Positions 62,506 to 64,000 of a stretch of DNA of 64,000 bases are shown here, piece after piece. This DNA is from Eriocheir sinensis (taxonomy: Eukaryota > Arthropoda > Malacostraca > Decapoda > Varunidae), in NCBI RefSeq assembly GCF_024679095.1, contig NW_026110543.1:1-64000 (forward strand), given 5' to 3'. Each line of letters begins with the position of its first letter. Position 1 is the stretch's first letter. The translations under genes and the position numbers were made by a program. The notes beneath the pieces were generated by a model. That model had not been told where the DNA came from. It made no database searches and saw only the letters and a program-made list of their open reading frames with translations.

Positions 62506-63261
62506 AGCTTGCTTTCCGGCTTTTATAATCCGTGTAATCTCTTCCATTCTCATTTAACTCATCATTCCTTCTTACTTCCGTTCTCTCCTTCATCCCCTAT
62601 TCCATATCACCCCTTCAACAGCTGGTTCATTCTCTACTATCCCTCACTAACATTCCTTACCAGAGACAGACACTTAAGAGGAAGTCACATAATCAACCAA
62701 GAACGAAACTGGATCTGACCTTTAATATGCGTGGTTGCTGAGTCACGTGGAGTCGACTGTGTCCTCCTTCAGCGCCTCCGTCAGTAGGTGTCCCTCTTCT
62801 CATCCCTTTCCTCCCCTTCGGTGCGGGCAGAAAGAGGGATGGAAGGGGACGTTTGGTGGCTCGTGCGTCTGAAGGAAGGAGAAGTTTTTAATTACGCGAA
62901 GGGCTATGCAAGGGAGGGTAATTTGGAAGATAGATAGATGGATAGAGAGAGAGAGAGAGAGAGAGATGGTATTTGCATAAGAAGCAATAACTAAACATAC
63001 CCTCTCAGTTTTAGGCGGACAAAGCGTCAATTAAAACATATGGAAGTGGCAAAATTGACATAATTATGCTCTTCTTATCCCCTCCTTTATTTCTTTTATT
63101 TGTATCTGCACTGAAGTTGATACCACTCCATTCTCATTAACATTCCTTTTCTACTTCATCTACTCTTTTTTATCGTTCCGTTCATTCACCTTATCATGGT
63201 ATTCCTTTTTTTCTTCTTTATCTACTACGTTATCATCTATACTTTCTTATAGGGTCAGTGA
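62506..63261. other. Unique-looking non-coding stretch
   Basis: No gene supported. A short (GA)n run lies at about 62944-62966 and a TGAGTCACGTGG word at 62739. Confidence 0.4.
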
Positions 63262-63329
63262 TTAACAGGCTTTTTTGTCTAATTTATTTTTGCCCTTGAG
63301 CTGCTTCGTTTACTGTAAAAAAAAAAAGA
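63262..63329 (+). mobile_element. Solo Jockey-like LINE 3' tail
   Basis: ACAGGCTTTTTTGTCTAATT then TTTTGCCCTTGAGCTGCTTC and GTTTACTGTAAAAAA, the family 3' tail with its poly(A) run. Confidence 0.78.
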
Positions 63330-63433
63330 GATAGTACAGTTGTGTGATGTAGGTTCGTTTGACTCCATACATCACTTATACAACCTCAACTACCACCACC
63401 ACCCACACCACCACCACCTTCACAACCTTCCCT

Positions 63434-63548
63434 AAGCGTAATGAAGCGTTAGGACACCCCCGCCGCTCATTAATGAAGGAATGCATCAGTGGTTCATGTC
63501 ATTACGCTTCGCCATGCACACGCTGGGATGACCCGCTTTCCTTCATTA
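63434..63548. other. Two interleaved 11-bp inverted repeats
   Basis: AAGCGTAATGA (63434-63444) pairs with TCATTACGCTT (63499-63509); TAATGAAGGAA (63471-63481) pairs with TTCCTTCATTA (63538-63548). The order A-B-A'-B' is that of a pseudoknot. Confidence 0.55.
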
Positions 63549-64000
63549 GCAAGTCCCAGAACCGCCACCATCACCTCCATCATTATTACCACCACCCAAA
63601 TTACCATCACCACCATCACCATCACCACTATGGCTACTCGTAATCAGCATCAAAACTTCATCATCTAACAATATAAACACTATCTCACCACCTCCGTCAT
63701 TATCACCACCATCCAGAATTACCATCACCATCACCACCATCACCATCACCACTATGGCTACTCGTAATCAGCATAAAAACTTCATCATCTAACACTAATG
63801 ACACTATCTCAACACCCTCATCATTATTATTATCACCATCCAAAATCACCATCACCACCATCACCATCACCACTATGGCTACTCGTAATCAGGATCAATA
63901 CCTCAACATCTAACACTAATGACACTATCTCAACACCCTCTTCATTTTTATTATCACAATCCAAAATTACCACCACCATCATCATCATCACTACCATGGC
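63540..64000. repeat. ~121-bp (CAY)-rich tandem repeat, runs off the window
   Basis: CTATGGCTACTCGTAATCAG marks units at 63628, 63752 and 63873, and a variant CTACCATGGC ends the window at 63991. Units mix a (CAC/CAT)n block with a fixed block. Confidence 0.9.

Overview
This window is eukaryotic, gene-poor and very rich in repeats. The many long pure (CT/GA)n, (GT/CA)n and (TA)n arrays, the arthropod-type TTAGG motif and the repertoire of Jockey, CR1, I-group, Merlin, hAT, piggyBac and tRNA-SINE elements fit an arthropod. A decapod crustacean, perhaps a swimming crab such as Portunus, is my inference from resemblance to repeats I recall; no database was searched. I find no convincing host protein-coding gene, no rRNA and no functional tRNA gene. 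Every long meaningful reading frame belongs to a transposable element, and nearly all are broken.

0-14.5 kb is a set of nested LINEs. A minus-strand Jockey-like element (1418-1781 and 9789-11280) is split by a minus-strand I-group LINE with RNase H (1782-9788), flanked by a 13-bp target-site duplication with one mismatch. That LINE is in turn split inside its reverse transcriptase by a plus-strand Jockey-like copy (3732-6990). Another Jockey-like copy (11281-14514) lies head-to-head with the outermost one. 14.6-17.8 kb is a Merlin DNA transposon with terminal repeats and a perfect 8-bp duplication; it also holds a second, unrelated IS630/mariner-type transposase. A non-autonomous hAT element follows (18218-19165).

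19.7-23.8 kb is satellite and microsatellite DNA. It includes nine exact TGA(G/C)TCA (AP-1 type) sites in 316 bp. At 23.8-25.3 kb a tRNA-derived SINE is split by a 1151-bp hAT element with perfect terminal repeats and a perfect 8-bp duplication. At 26.7-31.1 kb a hAT transposase remnant is interrupted by a fourth Jockey-like copy whose polymerase active site is deleted.

33.8-40.3 kb holds a CR1 element and a second CR1 fragment. The first has a zinc-finger plus SGNH-esterase ORF1, an overlapping ORF2 and a canonical in-phase A AAA AAC slippery heptamer in the overlap. Its ORF1 carries a non-autonomous piggyBac at a TTAA. At 40.3-42.9 kb two long snap-back palindromes bracket two satellite arrays. 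43-64 kb is mostly microsatellites, polypurine/polypyrimidine tracts, tandem duplications, solo LINE 3' tails and a possible CCAAT-box promoter. The biology on show is transposon invasion, decay and the birth of satellites, not a host gene pathway.
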